Below, one piece after another: positions 1 to 9,431 of a stretch of 64,000 nt of DNA. The DNA lies in the NCBI GenBank assembly GCA_027062365.1, contig JAMOTK010000076.1, forward strand, positions 1 to 64,000, given 5' to 3'. Position numbers and translations under genes: made by a program. Position 1 is the stretch's first letter; the number at the start of each line of letters is the position of its first letter. The notes beneath the pieces were generated by a model, which was not told where the DNA came from, searched no databases, and saw only the letters and a program-made list of their open reading frames with translations. The stretch is from Sulfurovum sp. (GTDB lineage: Bacteria; Campylobacterota; Campylobacteria; Campylobacterales; Sulfurovaceae).

Positions 1-2
1 TC

Positions 3-3000
3 TTAGACCACTATAAAGGTACTTCGTTTACGAATAATAAAGAAGCGTTAAAAATAGATGAAGAAGGTAGTTATGAATTTGAAGTCAAAGCGAGTGATAA
101 AGTAGATTTAAACGCTCCTATTATTCATACTACAACATGGATAAGTGCAGGGACTTTTGAAGTCAAAAAGATTGTTAAACCTATGTTATTAGCAGATGTG
201 AGCAATATTACTATAAACTCTGGAGAATCTGCCTCTTTTGACCTTAAAGTAATAGATTATAATGATGATATAGATAGAGTCGTTCTTTCTTGGTATTATG
301 GAGATAAAAACCCTGAGATTTTTAGAAATTTAAAGAGTGGGGATACAATTACTCCATCACATAAGGTTTGGACAAATAGAACAGCCACAGCCACAGCCTA
401 TGACAAAGCAGGAAATAAAAGTGTACCTATAAAGGTTACGATTACAACGGCACAACATAATCAAAACTTTTTTATTAATCAACCTAAAGTAGCAAAAACT
501 TATGGTAAGAATACAGGTTCATGTGCAAATAGAGCTGTAAATACAGCTACTGGTGCAGAGATGTTTAGTTTTTCATTTTTAAATCAACAAGGGTTAAATG
601 CACTCTCTTTTAATGTATCTTATAGTTCATTATTATTAACTAGAACAGAAATGGGTAGAGGTTGGAGTACAAACTTTGGGTTTACGGCGAGAATACAAGA
701 AAAAATAAATGGTGACCTTATTGTTTATTGGAATGATAAAAATTATAACTTTTTTCAAAAAGATGATAGCAATAGCTCTTTATTCACTTCTATTGACAAG
801 CCCACTAAATATGATAAACTCATAAAAAATGCAGATAAAAGTTATACGCTTACTAAGAAAAATAGAATCATTTATCAATTTGATGAATATGGAGTTTTAG
901 AGAGTATAGAAAACCACAAAGAACAAAAACTAGGATTTATTTTTGATGTAAATTCTTCACTTTCTAGGGTTACAGATATAGCCTCAGGATTATTTATTGA
1001 ATATCATTATAAAGATAATAAACTTATCAAAGTATCAGATAGTATTGATAGAGAAATAGTCTTGACCTATAGTGATGATAATCTATCTAATCTAATACAT
1101 ATAGATGCTCCAGAAGGTATGGGTTATGACTTTGAATATAATAGCTTAGGACAAGTCACAAAATATTCTTATAGTGATGGTACAGTTTATTTTGAAAATA
1201 CTTATCTAGCGAATGGTTTAGTCAATACCGAAGATGATGGAGTAGATACAAATACTTTAGTCAAATATACTTTTGACCATAATTCAACAGCAGGTAAAAT
1301 CCTTTCTGAATACAATGATAGAAATGGAGATATAAGTAAGTATGTTTATGATACAAATACTTATAGTCTTTTGTCCAAAATTGATAAACTAAATAATCGT
1401 ATAGATAATGTTTATGATGCTAAATCTCAACTCATATCAAGCACAAACGCCAAAAATCAAACTGTAAACCTAGAGTACAATATTAACGGCGATGTAAGTA
1501 AAAAAATATCTCCTGATGGCTCTTATGAAGAGTTAAAATATGATGAGCATAAAAATCTTATCTCTCATAGTTTAGTTAGTAGCGATGGAAGCCAAAAGTT
1601 TACAACAACTTATGAGTATGACACAAATCATAACCTCATCAAAAAAACAGCACCAAATGGTGAGAGTTCAACCTTTATTTATAATGATGAAAACTTGCTT
1701 ATTACACAAACTTCACCAAAAGGTAATAGTGTAACTTATGAGTATGATAGATTTTCTAGAGTATCAAAAGTGAGTTATCCAAATAGCACAAGTACAAGCT
1801 ATATCTATGATGAGATAGGACGCGTTACCAAACAGATAGACCAATTAGGCAATGAAGTTAAGTTTGTTTATGATAATGCTGATAGAGTTGTAGAAATCAT
1901 CAATGCTTTAGGCAATTCTGCCACATTTACTTATGACCAAAGAGGTAATAGACTCACAGCCACAGATGCACAAAAAAATGTAAGCACTTATACTTATGAT
2001 GCCAATAATAACCTACTTACGCAAAGCAATCCTTTAGGAGCAGTAACAACATTTGCTTATGATGGGGAAGATAGAGTCATCAAAGTAACAGATGCAAATC
2101 AAAACTCTGTAAGCTTTGAGTATGATGCAATGGGTAGAGTGGTCAAAAGTACCGATGCTATGAATAACAGCTCTTCTGTAGAATATGATGCTTTGGGTAA
2201 TGTCAAAAAGTCTTATGATGCTATGGGTAATATGGTAGCAGAGCTATTTTATAACAATACCAATAACCTTATCAAAGCAGTAGATGCTTTAAATCAAAGC
2301 ACACAAACAAGCTATAACTTAATGGGGCAACCTGAGACTATTACTGATGCTAAAAATAGAGTATCAAGCTTTAATTACGATAAAGCAGGACGACTTGTAG
2401 AAGCCATAGATACAATGAATGGTAAATCTACACAAAGTTATGATGCAGATGGTAATAGAGTAGATTTCTCTGACCCCAAAGCCAACAAAACAAGCTACAC
2501 TTATAACAGTATGGGATTGCCTACAAGCATCACCACAGCAAGTGGAAGCACAACAGCTTTTGCATATAATGATAAAAATCAACTGATAGAATCTACCAAT
2601 GCAAGAGAGCAAAAATCAAATATCTCTTACCGTGATGATGGAAGCATCAAATCTATCACAGATGAAGTAGGCACAATAGAGTATAGCTATGATAAAAATG
2701 GAAATGTACTGACTATTAGTGAAAATGGTAAAACTATTGTAATGACCTATTCTGTGATTAATCAACTCCTCTCTTATACAGATGGTGAGGGAAATAAAAT
2801 CGCTTATGCGTATGACAAAGTAGGTAATCTAGTGACACTTACTTATCCAAATGCTAAAGTAGTAACTTATAGCTATAATGCAAACTCTCAACTAAGCTCT
2901 GTAACAGACAATGGCAAAACCACAGCTTATGAGTATGATAAAAATAGTAGAGTAGTCAAAATCACAAGAGCAAACGGCACTATCTTAACACGAACTTATA

Positions 3001-4232
3001 ACAATGCCAATCAACTTACAAGCCAAAAAGATGTCACGCCATTAGGTGTAATCATTAGTGAATTTAGCTTTGAGTATGATGAGGTAGGCAATATCATAGA
3101 AGAGACAAACTCAAATGAAATCTCTCCAAAAGAGTTGGCTAATCTACAGATGACCTACAAAGCAGGAAATCTATTAGACGAAGCAAACAGCACCAAAACA
3201 ATATTTGATGCAGATGATAATATGCTAGAACTTGGTGATTTGAAACTCACTTATGATAGTAGAAATCGTCTAGTATTAGCCAATAGTGTAGCTTATAGCT
3301 ATGATGTGCTAAATCAAAAGATAGCCAAAACTAAAGAGGGTGCAACAAGCAAATATGTAGTAAATCCAAATGCCCCTCTAAGCCAACTGCTAATAATGAG
3401 CGATACCCAAACCACAACTTATACTTATGGACTTGGGCTAATTTCTCAAACTCTTGATAGCAAAACACTCTATTATCATTATGATTTAAGAGGAAGTACA
3501 ATCGCCTTAACAAATGAAAACGGTGAGATAGTAGATAGATTTAGCTACCTACCCTACGGTGAACTCTATAAACATTCACTTGGTACAACTGTTACACCTT
3601 TTCTTTATAATGGACGAGATGGTGTGATGAATGAAGAGAATAACCTTTATTATATGAGAGCTAGATTTTATAGTACGGAGGTTAAGAGGTTTGTTAATCG
3701 GGATGTTTTGATTGGTGGGATTACTAATTTTGGAAGTTTGAATAGATTTGGGTATGTTAATGGAAGACCAATTATTGGTATTGACCCACAAGGTAAGTGG
3801 ATAAACTTTGTATTTGCAGGAGCAGTAGCTATTATTGAAAGACAGGCTCTAAAAAAAGCAGGAACTTTTATAGCAACTAATCTAGGAATAGGTTTAGCAA
3901 CAAACTATATTTATGATAAACTTAAAGGTAATCAGCCTAGTGCTACTCAATCAAGTGCTACACAAAACTTTAATCATTCTTCTAATAGTAATAATGTATT
4001 TAATGATACAGATGATGTTTTCAATAACTCTGGAGATGTATTTAATGATACAGATGATGTAAATATTAATAATAATATTAATAATTCTACTCAAAATAGA
4101 ACTATAAATAATAATTATGATAGTTCAGTAAATAACATAACCAATAATAATAATGGAAATAATTACAATAATACTTCTAATTGTCTTTTCAATTGTAAAA
4201 CCACAATTATAATTAATGAATGTGATAAATAA
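3..4232 (+). CDS. Rhs/YD-repeat protein, 5' end outside window
   Basis: The frame is open from the left edge, so the true start lies upstream; 1409 residues are visible. Most of the protein is a long array of YD repeats (patterns such as YDANNNL, YDALGNV, YDKAGRL), which in known Rhs/Tc proteins form a hollow beta-shell around a C-terminal cargo. An Rhs core-like end follows (YLPYGELY, YNGRDGVMNEENNLYYMRAR, FVNRD, RFGYVNGRP, GIDPQGKW). The last ~155 residues are the variable tip: a hydrophobic stretch (FVFAGAVAIIERQAL; GTFIATNLGIGLATNYIY), then an Asn/Asp-rich low-complexity tail with repeated VFNDTDDV and a Cys-containing end. No known toxin motif is recognised in the tip. The protein is probably secreted or surface-exposed, possibly in contact-dependent competition (inference). 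No immunity-like gene is obvious immediately downstream. Confidence 0.9.
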   Translation, partial: LDHYKGTSFTNNKEALKIDEEGSYEFEVKASDKVDLNAPIIHTTTWISAGTFEVKKIVKPMLLADVSNITINSGESASFDLKVIDYNDDIDRVVLSWYYGDKNPEIFRNLKSGDTITPSHKVWTNRTATATAYDKAGNKSVPIKVTITTAQHNQNFFINQPKVAKTYGKNTGSCANRAVNTATGAEMFSFSFLNQQGLNALSFNVSYSSLLLTRTEMGRGWSTNFGFTARIQEKINGDLIVYWNDKNYNFFQKDDSNSSLFTSIDKPTKYDKLIKNADKSYTLTKKNRIIYQFDEYGVLESIENHKEQKLGFIFDVNSSLSRVTDIASGLFIEYHYKDNKLIKVSDSIDREIVLTYSDDNLSNLIHIDAPEGMGYDFEYNSLGQVTKYSYSDGTVYFENTYLANGLVNTEDDGVDTNTLVKYTFDHNSTAGKILSEYNDRNGDISKYVYDTNTYSLLSKIDKLNNRIDNVYDAKSQLISSTNAKNQTVNLEYNINGDVSKKISPDGSYEELKYDEHKNLISHSLVSSDGSQKFTTTYEYDTNHNLIKKTAPNGESSTFIYNDENLLITQTSPKGNSVTYEYDRFSRVSKVSYPNSTSTSYIYDEIGRVTKQIDQLGNEVKFVYDNADRVVEIINALGNSATFTYDQRGNRLTATDAQKNVSTYTYDANNNLLTQSNPLGAVTTFAYDGEDRVIKVTDANQNSVSFEYDAMGRVVKSTDAMNNSSSVEYDALGNVKKSYDAMGNMVAELFYNNTNNLIKAVDALNQSTQTSYNLMGQPETITDAKNRVSSFNYDKAGRLVEAIDTMNGKSTQSYDADGNRVDFSDPKANKTSYTYNSMGLPTSITTASGSTTAFAYNDKNQLIESTNAREQKSNISYRDDGSIKSITDEVGTIEYSYDKNGNVLTISENGKTIVMTYSVINQLLSYTDGEGNKIAYAYDKVGNLVTLTYPNAKVVTYSYNANSQLSSVTDNGKTTAYEYDKNSRVVKITRANGTILTRTYNNANQLTSQKDVTPLGVIISEFSFEYDEVGNIIEETNSNEISPKELANLQMTYKAGNLLDEANSTKTIFDADDNMLELGDLKLTYDSRNRLVLANSVAYSYDVLNQKIAKTKEGATSKYVVNPNAPLSQLLIMSDTQTTTYTYGLGLISQTLDSKTLYYHYDLRGSTIALTNENGEIVDRFSYLPYGELYKHSLGTTVTPFLYNGRDGVMNEENNLYYMRARFYSTEVKRFVNRDVLIGGITNFGSLNRFGYVNGRPIIGIDPQGKWINFVFAGAVAIIERQALKKAGTFIATNLGIGLATNYIYDKLKGNQPSATQSSATQNFNHSSNSNNVFNDTDDVFNNSGDVFNDTDDVNINNNINNSTQNRTINNNYDSSVNNITNNNNGNNYNNTSNCLFNCKTTIIINECDK

Positions 4233-4354
4233 TAAAAGATAAAAAAGGAAAATAGCCAATCATCACAACCTACCTAGTAGCCACTCTATGGGAACAGTAT
4301 TTTCATAGAGATATTTTACATGCTTCTAGTGAGGTGATTAAGAGGTGGATGTTG

Positions 4355-4445
4355 TAGGTCGGGGTGTCTCACCCCGACAATAATTTGGAATAACGATATT
4401 TTTTGATTTTCGTATATTGTGTCGGGGTGAGGACACCCCGACCTA
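4355..4445. repeat. REP-like double palindrome
   Basis: Two near-identical GC-rich palindromes face each other. The left arm (4355-4379) is the reverse complement of the right arm (4420-4445) except for one extra base. Each arm also folds on itself (GGTCGGGGTG against CACCCCGACC). The spacer is AT-rich. The design resembles paired REP/BIME-type intergenic repeats; its GC content stands out from the surrounding DNA. It may act as a transcription barrier or an RNA-stabilising structure between the Rhs gene and the next gene. Confidence 0.8.
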
Positions 4446-4480
4446 CGGAAATTGGATATAAAAATGAAAAAGGAGAAAAA

Positions 4481-5533
4481 ATGAAAAAGATAGTGACACT
4501 AATTACTTTTGTAGCTCTCTCTTTGGTCACATTAGATGCTAAATCATATAAATATGATGATTTAGACCGTGTGATTGAGGTGAGTTATGAGAGTGGAGAG
4601 AAGATATTTTATAGTTATGATAGTGCAGGGAATATGTTGGATGTGGAGTATGCATTAAATGGTGAGATTTTGGATTATCATCTTAATAATGAAGATGTGA
4701 ATAATACTGCCGTATTGCATACAATCAAAGATGCCGTAAATGAACTAGACAGCATCAAAGATGGCATAGATACCAACAGCGACTACAACACCCTAAAACA
4801 AGAACTTGACGGAGCAATGAGTAAACTAGATGCCATTAAACAAGCCATTGATAATAATATCGTTGATAATGATGAGAAGATAGCTCTCAAAGATGAGGCT
4901 GATAAGATTAAAAGAGAGATTGATGCGATTAAGCTTTTGATAGATGGATATAAGGGTGATAATGACCACTCTAATAGTGCCATAGAGACGATTAAAACGG
5001 CGATTGAAAATGTTATAGCTATGATGGTGCTTGATGGGTCGGTGAATGCATCGGAAATTCCTCTTAAAGCAGGACGCAATACTGTGAGTGGGACGATTGA
5101 TATTACCAAGCTTAATAGTGATATTCACTCTATTTGGATAGTTGATGGTGGGAATTGGTATGGGTATTCTCCTCATGCAGGGGTGAGAGAGGAGATAGAG
5201 CGTAAATATTTGCTTATTGCTGATAGAGTGGATAATTATAAAGGAATGCTTGTCTTTGCTATTTCGGATACCGAGATAGAGAGCATTAGTCAAACGAGCG
5301 ATGTCGTACATAGTTATGGGCGAGGGTATACTCTTCATGGTACGAATGGGGCAGGAATGTCTGCTAGTGATGTTGTTTGTACTGCTCCTAATCAAGTGAT
5401 TATGTTGGCACAAGTAAGAGGAGATGACCCCTCTGTGTATGTGCCTGATAGAGAGATAGCAGGGATTGAGAACTTTGAGTACTTGGGGTCAGAAGATGGT
5501 TATTATGTATTGTGTGACAAGGATAACAAATGA
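4481..5533 (+). CDS. Short secreted YD-repeat protein with coiled-coil centre
   Basis: 350 residues from ATG 4481, chosen because an AGGAG site lies 5 bases upstream and the protein then begins with a clear signal peptide (MKKIVTLITFVALSLVTLDA). A longer reading from 4403 would run through the palindromic repeat and is rejected. After the signal come two YD-type repeats (YKYDDLDRVIEVSY, YSYDSAGNMLDVEY), then ~110 residues of Asp/Lys/Ile-rich heptads predicted to be helical or coiled coil. The C-terminal ~150 residues form a beta-rich domain starting PLKAGRNTVSGTIDI, with GGNWYGYSP. The gene overlaps the next start (ATGA). The YD segments look like a detached piece of an Rhs protein, consistent with the neighbour upstream. 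Function unknown. Confidence 0.8.
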   Translation: MKKIVTLITFVALSLVTLDAKSYKYDDLDRVIEVSYESGEKIFYSYDSAGNMLDVEYALNGEILDYHLNNEDVNNTAVLHTIKDAVNELDSIKDGIDTNSDYNTLKQELDGAMSKLDAIKQAIDNNIVDNDEKIALKDEADKIKREIDAIKLLIDGYKGDNDHSNSAIETIKTAIENVIAMMVLDGSVNASEIPLKAGRNTVSGTIDITKLNSDIHSIWIVDGGNWYGYSPHAGVREEIERKYLLIADRVDNYKGMLVFAISDTEIESISQTSDVVHSYGRGYTLHGTNGAGMSASDVVCTAPNQVIMLAQVRGDDPSVYVPDREIAGIENFEYLGSEDGYYVLCDKDNK

Positions 5534-7641
5534 GAACTTATAATCAAAAATTAGGATTGTCTTTAATCGTAGCGAGTTTGCTTCTTGGGGGATGTGGTAA
5601 TGATACGGTGGTCAAAAGTACGGTAGAGGATACCCCCCCTAGTGTAGAGAGTACGCCGACAACAGAGACAGCAAGTACAGCAACGCCAAGTCAAAGTACG
5701 GTTGTCAAGCCAACGACAGCCACAACGCCGACAACAGCCACAACAACCCCAAGCAAAGAGACTAGCGTAAAAGGCTCTGTGGTAGATGGGGCTATTTATG
5801 GGGGTAAGGTATCTATTTATGATATGAATAAGAAGCTTTTAGGCAGTACCACGACAGATAGTAAGGGGAATTATAGTATTCCTGTACCTTCATTGCCCAC
5901 ACGCTATAGAGTAGAGGTTGTAGGTGGTAAGGATTCTGGTGTTGATGGGGTAAACAATAGCAATGACAAGGCAAATGCATTTAAGATGGCTTGTACTGTA
6001 AAGAAAAAAGAGGGTAAAGACGATGAATCTATTGCCCATGTTTCTCCTGCTACGACCTTGGTCGATACGATTGTAGAAGAAGGGACGCTACCACTTGATG
6101 ATGCTAGGGTGAGTGTGAATGAGGCTTTGGGATTGACTACTGACAAGCCTTTGTGCGAGACGAACCCACGTGAAAATGAAAATGCCTACCGTGCAGGGGT
6201 ATTTTTGGCAATGCTTATGGAGAGTATGGCGACACAGAACAAAGAGGGTGTGATGAAAATGCTCTCTACGGTCGTGGTAAAGAAAAAATTGAAGATTAAA
6301 ATCAATAATGTTTCTACGAGTATTGAAAAGCTAGACCTCCTAGAGATAGCCCAAGGCAGTGGTATTTCAGCCAAAGAGCTAGAGAAACTGGCTGACCTAG
6401 AAAGCCTTATCCAAGAGAAGCTCAAAGAGAGTATGGAAAGTCTTTTTGTGGTAGAAGGGATTGGCAGTGGTAGTCAAGCCGAAGCTTTGGCAGACAGAGG
6501 GGCGTGGGATAGCTTGATGGATACTATGAAATCTAGTGATAGTATAGACATTGAGAGAGTCAAAATGCGTATCAGTAGATTAAAAAGTACACTTCTAAAA
6601 CTCTTGGATTCCCAAGGATTAGAGGCTTCTGAGCCTTCTAATGTGGCACTTTTAGCAGGGATTATAGAAGAGAATATGGACAAAGATATAGAGAGCCTTT
6701 ATACGCAGATGCAAAGTATCTCTTTGAGCTATACCAAGCATATCAAAAAGGTCAATGAAGACAGCTCTTTGGAGAGCAAAGAGAGCCTTAAATTCTTGAT
6801 TTCTAAGCTCTATCATAATACGAGCATTGATAAAATATCTGGGATAGATACACTTTTGAATAAAGGGAATATGCTTCAAGAGTTGGCAAATACAGCCAAA
6901 GCGATAGAAACGAAAGTCTCTGGAGAAACAAACGAAGAGGAAGTTAAAAAAGCCTTGATAGATATGGTGGCTTCAGGTGTGGCAAGTAAGGTAGAAGAAG
7001 GGACTATTCCCAATGATGATACTGCCGTCACAGCTATTAAGGATTTTACGGATAAAAGTTTGTCTGATGAAGGATTGTATAGCAGTATCAAAACGATTGT
7101 CAAAATTAAGATTAAAATCAAAATCAAAAAAACTGTCTTGACACATCATGATAAATCAGAATTAGATGCCTCTATTAAGGTACATCAGAGTATCAAAATA
7201 ACAATTAAATCCAAAACCTATACCAAAATAGACAACAGTGCTACGAATAAATTATTAAGCTATCTTATCACCAAGCTTGAAGCAGTTAATGGTGATGCAT
7301 ATAGGGATAGAATACATGCCTTAGAGCTGTCTTTATGTGATTTATCTAAGGCATTTGATAAAGTAAAATATGGAAATAAAGTTACACAAAGTATTAAAAT
7401 AGTAGAAAAAATAAAGCTTGTCAGTGGTACAAGTGTGATTAAGACGATTATTAAAATGAGAATAGTCATTAAAAAGATTTTTATCAAAGAAGAAAATACA
7501 ACTTCAACCGTCATTACCAATATCTTTAATACGATAGGGAATTATACCGTAGCCGAAGAAAAGCCAAGAAGGCTGATTAAGCTTCCTCAACCTAAAATCA
7601 AAAGTATGGGGAATATTAAAAATATTAAGTTTGTAATATAA
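5530..7641 (+). CDS. Large lipoprotein with Thr-rich linker and Lys/Ile strands
   Basis: 703 residues. The N-terminus is a lipoprotein signal with lipobox LGGC (Cys22). A Ser/Thr/Pro-rich linker follows (about 30-78), then a carboxypeptidase-regulatory-like beta domain (VVDGAIYGGKVSIYDMNKKL... DSKGNYSIPVP), which is typical of surface proteins. The middle (~150-500) is mostly helical. Several segments alternate Lys with Ile/Val (KKKLKIKINN; VKIKIKIKIKK; KITIKSKTYTKI; KTIIKMRIVIKKIFIK), which would make strongly amphipathic beta strands. It is translationally coupled to the secreted YD-repeat gene by an ATGA overlap, so the two products may work together at the cell surface. No family recognised beyond the N-terminal domain. 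Confidence 0.75.
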   Translation: MRTYNQKLGLSLIVASLLLGGCGNDTVVKSTVEDTPPSVESTPTTETASTATPSQSTVVKPTTATTPTTATTTPSKETSVKGSVVDGAIYGGKVSIYDMNKKLLGSTTTDSKGNYSIPVPSLPTRYRVEVVGGKDSGVDGVNNSNDKANAFKMACTVKKKEGKDDESIAHVSPATTLVDTIVEEGTLPLDDARVSVNEALGLTTDKPLCETNPRENENAYRAGVFLAMLMESMATQNKEGVMKMLSTVVVKKKLKIKINNVSTSIEKLDLLEIAQGSGISAKELEKLADLESLIQEKLKESMESLFVVEGIGSGSQAEALADRGAWDSLMDTMKSSDSIDIERVKMRISRLKSTLLKLLDSQGLEASEPSNVALLAGIIEENMDKDIESLYTQMQSISLSYTKHIKKVNEDSSLESKESLKFLISKLYHNTSIDKISGIDTLLNKGNMLQELANTAKAIETKVSGETNEEEVKKALIDMVASGVASKVEEGTIPNDDTAVTAIKDFTDKSLSDEGLYSSIKTIVKIKIKIKIKKTVLTHHDKSELDASIKVHQSIKITIKSKTYTKIDNSATNKLLSYLITKLEAVNGDAYRDRIHALELSLCDLSKAFDKVKYGNKVTQSIKIVEKIKLVSGTSVIKTIIKMRIVIKKIFIKEENTTSTVITNIFNTIGNYTVAEEKPRRLIKLPQPKIKSMGNIKNIKFVI

Positions 7642-7659
7642 GTGAAGCTTTGGCTTCAC
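7642..7659 (+). terminator. Hairpin after the lipoprotein gene
   Basis: A 7-bp stem (GTGAAGC/GCTTCAC) with a TTTG loop lies directly after the stop codon. There is no clear T tract after it, so termination is probable but not certain. Confidence 0.45.
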
Positions 7660-7792
7660 AATCTAAAATAAAAATGTTTATCAATTAAAAAGAAGTTTGA
7701 ACAGTCTTATGTTTCATGATGGAGAAAAGGCTAGTATTTTTGCATAAAAACCTAGGGGATAGTCTCAATATTAAGGAAATAAAGTGTACCTT

Positions 7793-7798
7793 TATAAT
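7793..7798 (+). promoter_or_regulatory. -10 box for the SCP2-like gene
   Basis: TATAAT sits 33 bases before the start codon, after an AT-rich stretch and with no obvious -35 box, as is usual for sigma-70 promoters in Campylobacterota. The ribosome binding site AAAGGA lies between it and ATG 7831. Confidence 0.5.
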
Positions 7799-7830
7799 TA
7801 TTAAATTATAGAGAAAATAAAGGATTAATT

Positions 7831-8226
7831 ATGGCACAACTTTTTTCAAACGAATGGATAAACTTACTTAAAGATGCATGGAATGCAGAACCAGAGGTAT
7901 CTGGTAAATTAGCCGATATTAATTTTAATTCTGTTATTACTTGTGGATTTAAAGGGGATGATGCACCATTATGTGTCTTTGTTGTAGAGGATGGCATAGC
8001 AGTTTCTGCTGGTCTTTATGGTGGAGAGAAGGCCGATTGGGATATGAGAGCTTCTTCTCAAGATTGGGCGAAGTGGATGAATAAACCATTGACGATGACT
8101 AGTATGGGCATAGCATTTGCTACAGGTAAATTAAAATTTGTTAAGGGTGATTTTAAGACAATGATTAAAAATCCATCTATGGCAGTCCCTTTTGTGAGAA
8201 GTTTTGGATTGATGACTGAGATATAG
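7831..8226 (+). CDS. SCP2 sterol-binding-domain-like protein
   Basis: 131 residues with no signal peptide or membrane segment. The second half has the SCP2-fold pattern: WDMRASSQDWAKWMNK, then GKLKFVKGDFKTMIKNPSMAVPF, in which a small polar-to-hydrophobic strand pair is followed by a helix. Family members bind lipids or other hydrophobic ligands in a tunnel; the ligand here cannot be told from the sequence. The gene stands alone with its own likely promoter and precedes the biosynthetic operon in the same direction. The family call is by pattern and moderately secure. Confidence 0.65.
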   Translation: MAQLFSNEWINLLKDAWNAEPEVSGKLADINFNSVITCGFKGDDAPLCVFVVEDGIAVSAGLYGGEKADWDMRASSQDWAKWMNKPLTMTSMGIAFATGKLKFVKGDFKTMIKNPSMAVPFVRSFGLMTEI

Positions 8227-8257
8227 TTTACTTATCCAACCCTAACAAACTTTTAGA

Positions 8258-8263
8258 TATAAT
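8258..8263 (+). promoter_or_regulatory. -10 box for the aminotransferase-hisZ-purA operon
   Basis: A TATAAT box in the context TTTTAGATATAAT lies 46 bases upstream of the chosen start at 8310. The T-rich run before it fits Campylobacterota sigma-70 promoters. A short GC-rich imperfect palindrome (GCCGTCGTCATGATGGC) sits between the box and the gene in the presumed leader. Confidence 0.5.
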
Positions 8264-8309
8264 TTCGTTAACTACGCCGTCGTCATGATGGCGATTGCGA
8301 GGATATTTT

Positions 8310-9431
8310 ATGTTATTATTTACACCCGGCCCTACACCTGTACCTGAGTCTGTACGTTTGGCAATGGCTACACCTACCTTACACCACAGAACCCCTGAAT
8401 TTGAAACTATATTCGAAGAGACTAGAACGCTTTTATTTAAGCTTTTTCATAGTGATGAAGTTATTATGATGGCGTGTTCTGGCACTGGGGCTATGGAGTC
8501 TGCTGTGACAAACTTATGTCATGATACACTTCTTTCTGTCAATTCTGGAAAATTTGGTGAAAGATTTGGCAAAATTGCCTTAGCTACTGGGCTGAAAAAT
8601 GATGAGATAAAACATGACTGGGATGTACCTGTGAGCGTAGAAGAGATACTTTCTGCTCTCAAAGCCAATCCTGCGATTGATGCTATTGCGATACAACTTT
8701 CAGAATCAGCAGGAGGATTACGTCATCCTGTTGAAGAGATAGCTAAAGCTGTTAAGGCACTATACCCACATATCATGATGATTGCTGATGGGATTACAGC
8801 AGTAGGGGTAGAACCTATTGATGTGTGCAATATTGATTGTCTTATTGCAGGGAGTCAAAAAGCGTTGATGTTGCCTCCTGGGTTAGCGATATTGGGGCTT
8901 AGCAATGGGGCTATTAGCAAGATAGGCAAGGGTAAAGGCTATTATCTAAATCTCGCTTCGGAGATTAAGAAACAAAAACAAAATACCACAGCATATACAG
9001 CTGCTACGACACTGATTATCGGCTTACGTGCTATTTTACAAGAGATAGACAATGTAGGTGGCATAGAAAAACTTTATGATGAAACGGCACGTCGTGCGAA
9101 AGCCACACGTCAAGCCTTAGAAGCACTAGGCTTACATTCGTATCCTCAAAGTCCAGCTCTTTCTATGACTACGATAGACAGTCCTTATGCCAAAGAGATA
9201 CGTGATATTCTCAAAATAGATTTTGATGTCAATGTAGCAGGAGGACAAGACCATTTGAAGGGTAAAATTTTTCGTATCAATCAGATGGGACTTATTGCCC
9301 CTTATGAGATGGTTTGGGTAGTCAATGCTGTAGAATTGGCATTGGCAAAGATAGGAGAGAGAGCATTTGACGGTACTGCGTCACGTGTCTTTAACGAAGT
9401 CTATTTTAACACAATATTAGGAAAAAACTAA
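8310..9431 (+). CDS. Class V PLP aminotransferase (alanine-glyoxylate / serine-pyruvate type)
   Basis: 373 residues from ATG 8310, which has a GAGGA site upstream; an upstream in-frame TTG would only add MRGYF. The N-terminus LLFTPGPTPVPESVR is the family signature, and GSQKALMLPPG carries the PLP-binding lysine (Lys184). Relatives move amino groups between small amino acids and glyoxylate or pyruvate in the cytoplasm. The exact substrate cannot be read from the sequence. It is the first gene of a tightly packed operon; its TAA overlaps the ATG of hisZ. Confidence 0.85.
   Translation: MLLFTPGPTPVPESVRLAMATPTLHHRTPEFETIFEETRTLLFKLFHSDEVIMMACSGTGAMESAVTNLCHDTLLSVNSGKFGERFGKIALATGLKNDEIKHDWDVPVSVEEILSALKANPAIDAIAIQLSESAGGLRHPVEEIAKAVKALYPHIMMIADGITAVGVEPIDVCNIDCLIAGSQKALMLPPGLAILGLSNGAISKIGKGKGYYLNLASEIKKQKQNTTAYTAATTLIIGLRAILQEIDNVGGIEKLYDETARRAKATRQALEALGLHSYPQSPALSMTTIDSPYAKEIRDILKIDFDVNVAGGQDHLKGKIFRINQMGLIAPYEMVWVVNAVELALAKIGERAFDGTASRVFNEVYFNTILGKN

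Noticed and set aside
4826-5413. 195-codon leftward frame opposite the secreted YD-repeat gene
   Set aside because: The forward gene has signal peptide, ribosome site and operon coupling; the reverse product is low-complexity Ile/Asn/His-rich without motifs.
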